A stretch of 64,000 nucleotides of DNA from positions 522,204-586,203 of the forward strand of contig CAUYUJ010017960.1 in assembly GCA_963575745.1 (NCBI GenBank). The letters are read 5' to 3'. Shown one piece after another: positions 54,681-64,000 of this stretch. How positions within the stretch are numbered: position 1 is the stretch's first letter; each line of letters opens with the position of its first letter. Both the position numbers and the translations under genes were made by a program. The notes beneath the pieces are model-generated. The model saw nothing but the letters and a program-made list of their open reading frames with translations, was not told the DNA's origin and ran no database searches. This stretch comes from Prorocentrum cordatum (lineage: Eukaryota > Sar > Dinophyceae > Prorocentrales > Prorocentraceae).

Positions 54681-56260
54681 CAATAGACATCCCTTCCAGA
54701 AAAGAAGCTCTCACCTTCGACATCGTCAGAAGAATCAACCGGTGGAGATCAGGCGTCGTGTCTCAGACACGGTGTGGGGGAGCGTTTTGCCTGAGACACC
54801 CTCACAAAATGCGGATGTCGGAAGAGCGGTTGTACGACGTTGGTTCCTGGCGGCAGCGGGACTCCAAGGGGGGGTTCCAACGTAGAAGCGTCGGAATATT
54901 TACGCGTAACAGTGAAGATGGATGGGGGGGCAACATACGCCTGGCGCGTGTGCGCGCGTCAAGTGTGTTCGCGTTTCCACAGGGGGCGTCGGATATCCAC
55001 CTTGGTGTGGAGGAAGCATTTCGCCTGAGACATTCACACGGCATGAGGTTGTTGGAGGAATTGTTGTACGACGCTGGCTTTCGAACACGAAGATGTCGGC
55101 TGAGACCTCCTCATAACATGAGATGTAGGTATGACGTCGGATATCCAACATGGTGTGGGGGTTGGTGTGTCGCCTGCACTGTCCTCACACATTGGGGATG
55201 TCGAAGTTGTTTTGCAACGTTGGCTTCAAAATTGCGTTCCCCCCTGAAACGTCATTATGCAATCGAGATGCTGGAGGTCAGACGTCGGATATCCAACATG
55301 GTGTGTAAGGGGGGGGATCTCGCCTGAGAAATCCTCCCAACATCGAGATGTTGGAGGAGTTGATTTACCACGCTGAGCTGTTTCGCCTGATAAATCATTG
55401 GGACCTGACACGTTGGAGATATGACGTCGGATGCCCAACATGGTGTGGGGCTGGGCATTCGACTTGAGACATTCATAGACATCCTCATACAACGAGGATG
55501 TTCGAGAAGCTATTTTACGACGATGCTTTTTCCTCAATTAGGGTTAGCTACGAGGCTTCCTACTGGGTTAACGGTTGGTGCCTACTAATACTACGTTGCC
55601 CTTTGCTCCGAGGTTCCCCAGGTTCCCAGGGTGCCTCACGCCAAGGTTCGCCGGTTCCCTGGGTTTCCGGGGTTCCCCGGGTGCCAAGCACTGCCACGCA
55701 ATGCCAAGCAATGCCAAGCAATCCCAAGCAATGCCAAATAATGACAAGCTCTGCACCCATGCAATACGCAGCTTTCCCCTAATTGGGATCGCACGGCGTT
55801 CGGCTTGAGACGTCCTCACAACATGATTTTTTGTTAAAAACCCAAAAAAATATGTTACGACGTTGGTTCTCGAGAACGAAGCTTTTGCCTAGACGTCCTC
55901 GGAAGAATGATACGTTGGAGATCGGGCATCGGATAACCAACATGGTGTGGGGAGGGTGGGGAAGAAGGGGGGCGTTTCGCCTGAGACAACCTCGCAAAAT
56001 GGGAATGGTGGAGGAATTGTTTTGCTGCGTTGGTACGTTGGTTCTCAACAGTGAAGCTTTCGCATGAGACATCCTCAAACAATTGAGATGTTGAGCTCGG
56101 GCGTTGGATTTTGTGCGACAGGGCGTTTCGCTACAGACATCCTCAGAAACAAAGAAATGTTCCGTGAGCTCCCAGATGCCATGTACCTTCAGGAGCTTGC
56201 CTCTTGTCTGAGACATCTTCACACATACCTGAAGGCGGCACCAAAGAAGTCTGACAGCAG
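54680..56260. repeat. Degenerate ~145-bp satellite
   Basis: The words 'cgtcggatatccaacatgg' (variants near 54990, 55133, 55282, 55424, 55925), 'cgcctgagacatcctc' and 'gagatgttggaggagttgtt' recur in the same order at intervals of about 140-148 bases. A larger gap at 55500-55780 is occupied by unrelated sequence. Copies are strongly diverged. Confidence 0.75.
55685..55745. repeat. Decamer repeat 'aatgccaagc'
   Basis: Five or six imperfect copies of the ten-base unit lie inside the interruption of the 145-bp satellite. Confidence 0.8.
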
Positions 56261-57690
56261 ATCATGTTACTGAATTTCTTTCCTGGGCTTGTGGGTTGCT
56301 CAAGTTTAGTTACGGTAAGAGGTCGTTTCGTAACCATAGGGGGGGGAGCTGGGGCCCCGGGTAAAACTACAGTGGAGGCCAGTCCACAAGAAACCTCCCA
56401 CAAGAGACCCAACCCTGAGACCCCAGGACGTCCATTGATTTTTGGTGTGGGAACGTCGCGCTTCCCACGGCAAACACTCGAAACCCAAGACACCCAGGGC
56501 ACCCTTGAGGCAAGCAGGGTGTTTCTTGGCATGGGCCTCCACTGTGACGCTTGAGCGCGGTGGCGCACGTCGGGGCGGGGGTGCGCTGCGATGCCATAGT
56601 ACGCACCCGAGCACTAGCATGTGAGGGGGGGGGTCCAGCCCCCCCCCTCCCACCCACCCTGACTTTTCAGGAGGGCAAACAAAATAGCACCTGGATCTAG
56701 ATACCCAAATTTCAAATTGAGGTTTTCAGCAGTCCAGACAGGTCGATAGGTTTGACATGTTATTTTCTAGCACTCTGGAAGGTCAGGGGCCACACCCCCC
56801 TCCCACGTACTGGACAAGCGCGCTGCACTACTCGCAAATCAGCTACTCGCGAATTGCTTGGATCTGCCGCGAGCATTTGAAGATATATTACATAGAGGCA
56901 GACCTGGATTTTTTTGAACGTTTGCACTGGCATGGTGTGAGTGGTGGAACGCGCTCGGCGACGTACGGTTGTCACCGCTCCCTGGGGGGAAGGCGCCTGG
57001 CCTGGATAGCAACCGTTACGCGCTGGAGAAGCCAAAACAAGCAATCGCTCGGGGGACAAAGTAGCACCGATACCACGAATTACTCCACGGACCTCATCTG
57101 GGGTGCGTACAGGGCAGTTTTTTGTTAACACATGGGATGTTAAAAACAATTAGGGATTTTCTAATACAGGATTCATGTATGGATACATGTATGCATGAAT
57201 TCATCGTTGTTTTTAGTACAACATCCTTGCACTTTTAATACATGATCCGCACGCGGAGCATGTCCTAAAAACGGCACTGTACTGGCATGAATTTCGTAGC
57301 GAGCACAGCCGTGGCGACGAGAGCCCCTCCAGAACGGGCAGCGGCACCGCTCCCTCCTCTGAGACCTGGCGGGCTCTTGCCGCGCCGACTCGCGCACCGT
57401 CCTCTAACACCGCGTGGATCATCCGAGGTCGAACCAGTTGAAGCCCGGCGGCGAGCGAGGGGGTAAGTGAGGGGGAGGAGGCCTTCTCAGTTCTCAGAAG
57501 GCGGCGGGGCTTCTCAGAAGCTCTCCTGCCTTCTGGGAAGGGTTCGATGCCTCTGGGGATGGCTCGAATTCTTGGAAGGCCGGAGGCCTCCCGAGCCATT
57601 CTGAGGAAGCCCGCCCCTTCTTATACTTCCCCCCACGGGCACGCCGCCGAAAAAGCCAAAGAAACCGCTGCTCCCCGAAGAAGCGGCAGC
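56261..57690. other. Unassigned stretch
   Basis: Mixed composition with short frames on both strands. I find no domain, no splice series and no clear repeat beyond short G and C runs near 56340 and 56625-56655. Confidence 0.35.
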
Positions 57691-57840
57691 AGCAGGGGGA
57701 GGAGGAGGAGGAGGAGGAGGAGGAGGAGGAGGAGGAGGAGGAGGAGGAGGAGGAGGAGGAGGAGGAGGGAGGGAGGAGGAGGAGGAGGAGGAGGAGGAGG
57801 AGGAGGGAAGGAGGAGGAGGAGGAGGAGGAGGAGGAGCGA
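57690..57840. repeat. (GGA)n microsatellite
   Basis: About 140 bases of GGA with a few GGGA interruptions, giving Arg, Glu or Gly runs by frame. Confidence 0.95.
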
Positions 57841-58289
57841 GGCCCGCGCCCCGAGGCGCAGCGCGACTGGCCTCGGGGGGGGGGGCCGCTATCAGGCGCC
57901 CCTCAGAGGGCCTCCAGCTCGGCGTGCAGCAGCTGCAGCTGCGCAAGCACCTCTCGCAGGGGGGGGGGGGGGGGAGGGACGGCGGCGGCGGCGGGCGGCA
58001 GGCCTGGCCATCGACAGCGCCTGCTCGCGGGGAGGAGGGCGGAGGTGGAGCAGCAGGACGGAAGAGGAGCAGGGAGGAGGAGGGAGGAGGGAGGGGGGAG
58101 GGGGGGAGGGAGGAGGGGGCAGGGAGGAGGGGGGAGGGCCGCTGGTGCCACGCCTGCTGCGCCGGCGACGAGCGGGGCTCTCGAGGGGCTGGCGCCGCCG
58201 CCGCCTCGCCCGGGCGCGGAGCCGGCCGAACTCCGTACCCGGCAGACAGACGCTGGCGGAGACGCCAGGGCCAAATCTCCAGAAGGCCC

Positions 58290-59260
58290 TGACAGCGAGG
58301 ATCGACGAGAAAAACCTACGACACCGTGCTGGGGGCCCTGGAGCTGGAGGCGAAGGCGCTACTCCGCTCCTACGGCGGGCCGCACGCTGGCGCTTGGCAG
58401 AGCGCCTCCTCGGGCATGGCCGTTCGGCGCCTTGACGACGCCAACTGCGCCAGCACGGCACGGACGCTGCTTGGCCAGGCCGCGGCTCCCCCGGGCGACA
58501 CCTGCTGCAATGTCGCGCGGACTGGGGAGCGCGCCGGGCAGCGCTGCAGCGAGCTGCTCGGCGACCGGGCGCTCTACGCCAGGCGCTGCGCCGGGGGGGG
58601 GGGCGGCACCATGGCGCGCAGCGGCGACCTCGAACGCGCGTAGGCCTCCATCAAGGCCGAGTGCGGCCACCGGGAGGAGCGCCATGCAGGTGCACGTCCC
58701 TGCGTGGGACTGCGAGACGGGCGGGCACGTGCCGGACCAGCCAGCGGGCCGCTGCGGCACCTGCGGGGCCGCACTCCTGGCGGAGAAGCTGCAGGCGGCC
58801 CTCGACCTCGAATAGGAAGGCACCAACTATACACCAACACCGATCCTGGCCAGGATCGGTGTAGGTGTATAGTTGGGGCCCTCGACCTCGAAGTCCAGCG
58901 GGCGGGCAGCCCCAGGCTCTTCTTCAACGCCACGGTGCGCTGTAGGCGTGCCGGGGGGCGCCCGCGCCCTCGCGGCCGCGGCGGGGGGGCGCAGCGGGGC
59001 GGTCAGCGCCGAGGCCAAAGCGGGCAAGCGCCAGAGGGATCCGACCGCGCGCCCGTGCTGGAGTATCGTGCCCTTGGCGCTGGAGACGGGCGGGCGGCAC
59101 GGGGCAGCTGCCCTCGAGCACCTGCGCCCGCTGGCGCGCGCGGTGTCGGCGCCCCCGAGCGAAGAGGACGCGGTAGCGTCGGCGAGCGCCCTGGCCAGCC
59201 ACGCTGGGGGCGGGAACTCAGCGTGGACCTTCACCGCCCGCCAGCCGTCGGGTCATGACA
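58290..59260 (+). pseudogene. Coding-like GC-rich stretch, interrupted by a small insertion
   Basis: Plus-strand frames here contain protein-like text, for example 'TVLGALELEAKALLRSYGG' near 58320 and 'CETGGHVPDQPAGRCGTCG' near 58710, the latter with Cys spacing that could bind zinc. The second text ends 'QAALDLE' at the insertion at 58813, and the same 'ALDLE' resumes after it and continues 'VQRAGSPRLFF'. Frames change at least once at about 58620. I do not recognise the family; it may be an eroded gene or exons of one. Confidence 0.35.
58813..58876. mobile_element. 64-bp palindromic insert flanked by 16-bp direct repeats
   Basis: The insert begins 'taggaaggcaccaactatac' and ends 'gtatagttgg'. 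Its two halves pair around 'ggcc'. It is bracketed by identical copies of 'ggccctcgacctcgaa' at 58797-58812 and 58877-58892, as expected for a target-site duplication. The first ~43 bases match the left end of the foldback at 33945-34100. Removing insert plus one repeat (80 bases) rejoins the frame as 'ALDLEVQR'. Confidence 0.85.
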
Positions 59261-59700
59261 GAAACTGCGGTTCTTGATTTGCGATGTTCGGGCTCTGAAG
59301 GCCCTCGCAAGAACCCCGGGCCGTCAAAACACAGCTCGGGATGAAAAGCCGGCTGTCAACAGATTCAGAAAAATTCAACACAAAGACTAAACAAGTAGTC
59401 AAACATGGTCATAAAATCATCCCCAGGCTATGTTCTGAGTATTTTTGAACACTCACCTGCAGAGGGACACGCCCGGGAACCGCGCTGGACGTGGACCGCA
59501 CCGGCGCCGCACGGGCGGCCGAGCAGCGGGCCGCCGCAGCGGCCTAGCGCCTAGCCGGGGTCCTGCACGGAGGGGCGTGGACGCGCTGGGTTGCTGGCTT
59601 GTCATGTCCGCCTTCGCCTTCTCCGCGGTGGTCAAAGGAGGAGGGAGCAGGATGAAGGAGAGGAAAGAGGAGGAGGATAGGGAGGAGCAAGAAGAGGACG
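59261..59700. other. Unassigned stretch
   Basis: No gene or repeat family is recognised. The stretch is GC-rich around 59470-59600 and purine-rich near 59635-59705. Confidence 0.35.
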
Positions 59701-59704
59701 ATGG

Positions 59705-60310
59705 TCAATGTCACCACCCTGTCATGACCACCACCCTCCTCCTAGTCGTCATCGTCATCACAAGCAGCAGCCACACCATAGTCAACCCTATCACCAGCAA
59801 CATCACCCTCAACATCCTCATCTTCATCCTAGCCATCATTGCCGTCATCACCACCATCATCAGCAGCATCACCATCAGCACCATCATCGTCGTCATCAAC
59901 AGTATCACAACCAATATTAAGCTCATCATGCGCATCCCAGAAATCATGCCCAACACCCTCGCAATTTGTAGAAACTGTAAAGTGCCCTGCTCAACATCAA
60001 AAACCTCATCCACCTACATCCGCTGCATAACCATCATTGATCATCCATGGTCATCAGCATCAGTATCAGCATCATAATCCTCAGCAGCAGCATCATAATA
60101 TTCATAATCATCGTACTAAGCAGCATCATCATCATCATCGTCATCAGCATCAGCATCTTGTTTGAATAATCATTGTCATCATCGTTATCATCATCGGCAT
60201 CATCATCACCATCATCATCAGCCGCATCAACATCATCATCATCATCATCATCATCAGCAGCATCAGCATCATCATCATCATCGTCGTCGTCACCAGCATC
60301 ATCACTAACA
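59705..60310. repeat. Degenerate (TCA)n / (ATC)n tract
   Basis: Six hundred bases are dominated by CATCAT and TCATCA words with frequent substitutions, purest at 60115-60310. It is an old trinucleotide repeat, with His-, Ser- or Ile-rich frames. Confidence 0.9.
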
Positions 60311-60511
60311 GCTGCACCATCATCATGCACCACCCTCCTCAGTAATCATCCTCCCTCGTACATCGTTTTCCATTGTCCTACATGCTCCCTCATCTTCCTC
60401 TTGCTCCCTCCATTCTCCCTCTTCCATCGCTCCTCTTCGTCATCCGCCCCCTTCCTCCTCCACTCTGTTTCCTTATGAATAACTCCTCCCCGTCGCACCC
60501 CCAGAAGTGTA

Positions 60512-61690
60512 GGTAGGGCGGGCCAGGCGTTTCGCCTGAGACTTCCTCACCACTGATGGTCCTGAAGCTTGAGGCTTGTGACAGCTACACGGACGAGGGC
60601 GGGGTCAAATGTGGCTCTCGCATGAACGCCGCACACACTTGTCTTACAAGCAGGCAACAGTCATACGCACGGAGGGGAAGGAGGCCAACATGCAGCTCTC
60701 GCCTTAGCAGCGCGCACATGTGTTTTGAAAGCTTGGAGCTACTACACAGACGGAGGCGGAGTTCTTTTCAAAACTTCGCGCCGCGCAGATTCGCCCTAAA
60801 AGGCCCAAATCAATTATGGGGAAGGGGGGCGGCACATTCTCGAAATGGAGCTCTCGCTTGGGGGCGCCTGAAATCTCAGCCTGACCAGACAGCTGAACAG
60901 ACGCAGCAGCTCCCCGAATGGAGCGCGGCTCCTTTTCAAAATGGGGGCGGGGGTCTCGCTTGAGACCTGCTCAAAGTATATGGCTAGAAGTGTAGCAGTG
61001 TGTATAGAAATGGGGGCGGTTCGTTTTCAAAATGGCATTGGGATCTCGCTAGACACCTGGCAGAGCTGTATGAGCACACTTGCTTGTAGTTCTCGTTACT
61101 CGCCAGAGACGTACAGGACAATTCCTCTTCAAAACGGGGTCCTGGACTCTGAATGGCAGGCAGATGGGGACCCCGCCTTGCACGGGGGGCGATTCTTGTA
61201 ATGAGAAGGATTGGGGAGACGTAAGACTCGGGTTCGGGGGACTCGGGTTGGCATGATGGGGCCGTCGAGGGAATGACGAGACCAAATCTGGAATTTGGCG
61301 CGAGCCCCCGCTGCCGACTGACCCGAGTTCCGGCGAACTCGAGTCTTGCGTTTCCCAGAAGAACGGAAGCCGCGTATGGACTTGTGGGGAGGAGCCTTGC
61401 GAGGGGAGGGCGTACTGCAGCATCGCTGATGCATCTCGGGTCTACTCCGGTCTTCGCTCCTCCCTCTCCTCCGCCTCTTCCTCCGCACCCCCTATCAGCA
61501 TTCTTCCGTCCTTCCTGCTCACTACCCCCTCCTACATCAACTATTCCGCCCACTCCGCAACTTCCTTATCCTCCCCTCCCTTCTCCATACCCCCTTCCCT
61601 CCCCTCCAAACCTCCTCTCTGCCCTCCCCCTACCCCTACCTCCCCATCCCTCGTCCATGCTCCATCCCACAATCTGTCCCCCCTGAATCC
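60512..61690. repeat. Diverged copy of the ~1.29-kb right-end repeat
   Basis: This copy starts with 'gcgtttcgcctgagacttcc' text near 60528 and continues with 'ctctcgcc' and 'ttttcaaaa' segments like those in the two copies at 62186 and 63474. It is more diverged and its internal spacing differs. Confidence 0.6.
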
Positions 61691-62115
61691 CTTGGTCTTC
61701 TTCCTCCTCCTCGTCCTCCTCCTCCTCCTCCACCTCCTCCTCCTCCTGCACCTCCTTCTATCACCTCCTCCTCCTCTCAGCCTCCTCTCGTCTTACTCCT
61801 CCTCCTCCTCCTCCTCCTCCCCCCTCCTCCTCCTCCTCAACATCATCCTCCTTCTTCTCCTCCTCCCCCTGCTCCAACTCCTCATCCCCCGCCTAATACT
61901 CATGTTAATTATCCTTCCCCATATCATCCTTTCAACCTCCCCCAAGAAACCCTGGACCCGCTAGACTCGTGCAAAAATCTGAAATCCCCTCACACTCTCA
62001 GGATCCCCTGGAGATCCCGACAGCCTCCCTGCATCCCCCTTTCCCTCCCCCCTCCATCCAACCTCCCTTCCCCGCATCACCTTCCTCACTCCCCTCCTCC
62101 TCTTCCTCTTCCTCC
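61690..62115. repeat. (CCT)n-rich tract
   Basis: Plus-strand CCT/TCC runs at about 61700-61885 and 62040-62115 make the purine strand the minus strand here, opposite to most GGA tracts in the first 58 kb. Confidence 0.85.
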
Positions 62116-62185
62116 TCCCCTTCATCCTTCTCCATTCCTTTTCCTTGGTAAAAGCCTTCCCCCTGTTACACCCCGAGGCCAGTTT

Positions 62186-64000
62186 TTAGGGCGGGCCGGG
62201 CGTTTCGCCTGGGACTTCCTCACCATCTATCACTCTGAAGCTTAAAGTTTGGCAACAGCTTCACAAATGCAGGGCGGGTGGTTTTCGAACTGTGGCTCTC
62301 GCCTTAGCGCCGCGCGCAGTCGTTCTCAAAATTTACAAGACCTTGACGGATTGAGGATAACCCGTTTTCAAAATGTGGCTATCGCCTTCGCGCCGCGCAC
62401 ATTCGTTTTAACAATTTGCAAGACTTTCGCGGATTGAGGGCGGTTGGTTTTCAAACTGTGACTCTCGCCTTAGCGCCACGCACATTCGTTTAACAAAAAT
62501 GCAAGAGCTTCACGGACTGAGAACGGCTCCTTGTCAACACGTGGCTCTCGCATTAGCGCCGCGCACATTCGTTTTCCAAAATAGCAAGAGTTGCACAGAT
62601 TCCCTCGATCAGCGTACCAGATATGGCGTTTTGGAAGGATTCATGATTTTGCGGGTGCAGCAGTTACGTTGCTTTGCGGTGTTGGAGTCCCAAGAACGGC
62701 GTTCTGGCACGATCCAGGCTCGTCAAAGCGCAACAGTCAAATTGATCCGTGGCGTTGGAATCCCGAGAACAATGTTTTGGCATGCTTCCGGGTCTTCAAA
62801 CATTTGTCTTCCAACGAAGCAAATCCCTCAATAGAAATGAACCGTGAACCGTTGTAGGGGCCTGTGAAGAGGGAGCTTGGAGGGAGGGTGTATTCCAGCA
62901 TCGTTGATGCCTCTTGGGTTTACACTGGTCCTTTTCCACCTCCTCCTCCTCCTCCTCCTTCTCCTGCTCCACCTCCTCCTCCTCCACCACCTCCTCGTCT
63001 TCTCTTCCTGTCCTCTTCCAAGATCCCCCCGAAAATCGAACGCCCCCCGAAGACCTCCCCGAAAGCATCCGACAGCCTCAAACAAGCCTCAGAAGACCCC
63101 CAAAGAAGATAACGACAACGACGAAGACCCCCGAGAACCTCCCAAAACCTCCGAGAACTCCCGAACACCATCAGAAAACCACCAAGGGAACCATGCATCG
63201 AAAGCCGTCGAAACACGGCGACGACGGCGGCGACTGCGCAGCGCGCGCGCCAAGGGCCTCCGCGGCCTCCGCGTCAGACAAGGCGCGGCCCCTCAGCCTC
63301 CTCCCGGGGGGGGTGCCTCCTCCTCCTCCTTCTCTTCCTCCTCCTGCTCCTCCTCCTCCTCCTTCTCCTCCTCATCCTCCTTCTCCACTTCCTCCTCTTC
63401 CTTCTCCTCGTCCCCCTCCTCCTCCATTTTTTCCTTATAAATAACTTCTCCCTGCTGCACCCCGAGGCCAATTTTTTGGGCGGGCCGGGCGTTTCGCCTG
63501 AGACTTCCTCAGCATTTACGACCCTGAAGCTTCAAACATGGCAACGGTGCCACAGATGGAGGGCGGGCCGTTTTCAAAAAATGACGCCGCGCACATTCGT
63601 TTGAAAATTGCCAGAACTTCACGGGTTGAAAACTAAACGTTTTCAACATGTGGCTCTCGCCTTAGCGCCGTGCACCTCCGTCTTAAACAAATTGCAAGAG
63701 CTTCACGGATTGAGGCCGGTTCCTGTTCTTTTCAAACTGTGACTCTCGCCTTAGCGCCGCGCACAGTCGTTGTTTAAAGTCGAAAGAGTTCCACGGAATC
63801 CCGCGATCAACGTACCAGATATGGTGTTTTGGAAGGATTCATGATTTTGTGGGTGCAACAGTTATGTTGATTCATGGTGCTAAAGTCCCAAGATCGGCGT
63901 TCTGGCACGGTCCAGGATCGTCAAGACGCAACAGTCGAGTTGATCCGTGGCGTTGGAATGCCGAGAACAATGTTTTGGTATGCTTGCGGGTCTTCAAACG
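62186..64000. repeat. ~1.29-kb tandem repeat, one full unit and a partial second
   Basis: 'gggcgggccgggcgtttcgc' begins units at about 62190 and 63477, 1,287 bases apart. Within each unit follow 'cttagcgccgcgcacattcg' segments (several times) and a block containing 'cgtaccagatatgg' and 'ttttggaaggattcatgatt' (near 62610 and 63810). The first unit also holds CCT-rich runs at 62930-62995 and 63310-63430. The second unit is cut by the window edge. Confidence 0.85.

Noticed and set aside
57547-58815. Single 422-codon plus-strand gene
   Set aside because: Its first half is GGA repeat, and the protein-like text in the second half moves between frames. Only the 58.29-59.26 kb stretch was kept, as a weak coding-like call.

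Overview
The window looks like nuclear DNA of a dinoflagellate. The evidence is a many-exon gene whose splice donors are a mix of GT, GC and GA, coding segments that match protein families I know to be abundant in dinoflagellate gene sets, very high GC, and large amounts of simple repeat and degenerate satellite. I cannot name the genus. No bacterial operon, rRNA, tRNA or CRISPR array is visible.

Layout. 0-9.6 kb is repeat-rich and gene-poor: purine-strand (GGA)n tracts, two blocks of a ~100-bp GC-rich repeat, a 73-bp satellite (3.39-4.05 kb), an AT-rich dispersed element and a (GTC)n/(GTA)n tract. At 9.7-11.6 kb an intact 624-codon minus-strand ORF belongs to an abundant dinoflagellate family that I read, tentatively, as derived from a CACTA/CMC-type transposase. 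From 23.4 down to 12.5 kb (minus strand) I rebuilt one 22-exon gene with consistent exon phases. It encodes about 1,225 residues with a basic segment, an RRM-like domain, a proline-rich block and a charged C-terminal module. Its introns hold foldback elements and microsatellites. Two lesions interrupt it: one in-frame TAG and one single-base homopolymer offset. 23.6-29.4 kb is again repeats, including a ~1.8-kb array of palindromic GAGC/GCTC blocks.

29.5-37.0 kb (minus strand) holds two decayed retroelements next to each other. One is a DIRS-like element (reverse transcriptase plus tyrosine-recombinase-like remnant). The other is a 5'-truncated LINE (RT then RNase H) whose catalytic RT aspartates are lost. 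A long perfect-looking foldback element sits between them.

39.7-53.4 kb (plus strand) holds the most striking object: a ~13-kb non-LTR retrotransposon. It has a long Gln/Glu-rich coiled-coil ORF1-like region, a Ser/Pro/Thr-rich linker, then RNase H, AP-endonuclease-like (EEP) domain, reverse transcriptase with FVDD, two Cys/His fingers and a C-terminal domain with cytosine-5 methyltransferase-like motifs. RNase H lies upstream of the endonuclease, an unusual order. Near the end of the reading frame two tandem copies of a ~66-nt unit can form hairpins with compensatory base changes.

53.4-64 kb returns to repeats: a ~145-bp degenerate satellite, a (TCA)n tract and a ~1.29-kb tandem repeat running off the right edge. 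At 58.8 kb a 64-bp palindromic insert lies between perfect 16-bp direct repeats, and shares its arms with the 34-kb foldback. It is a small mobile element, possibly an introner-like one.
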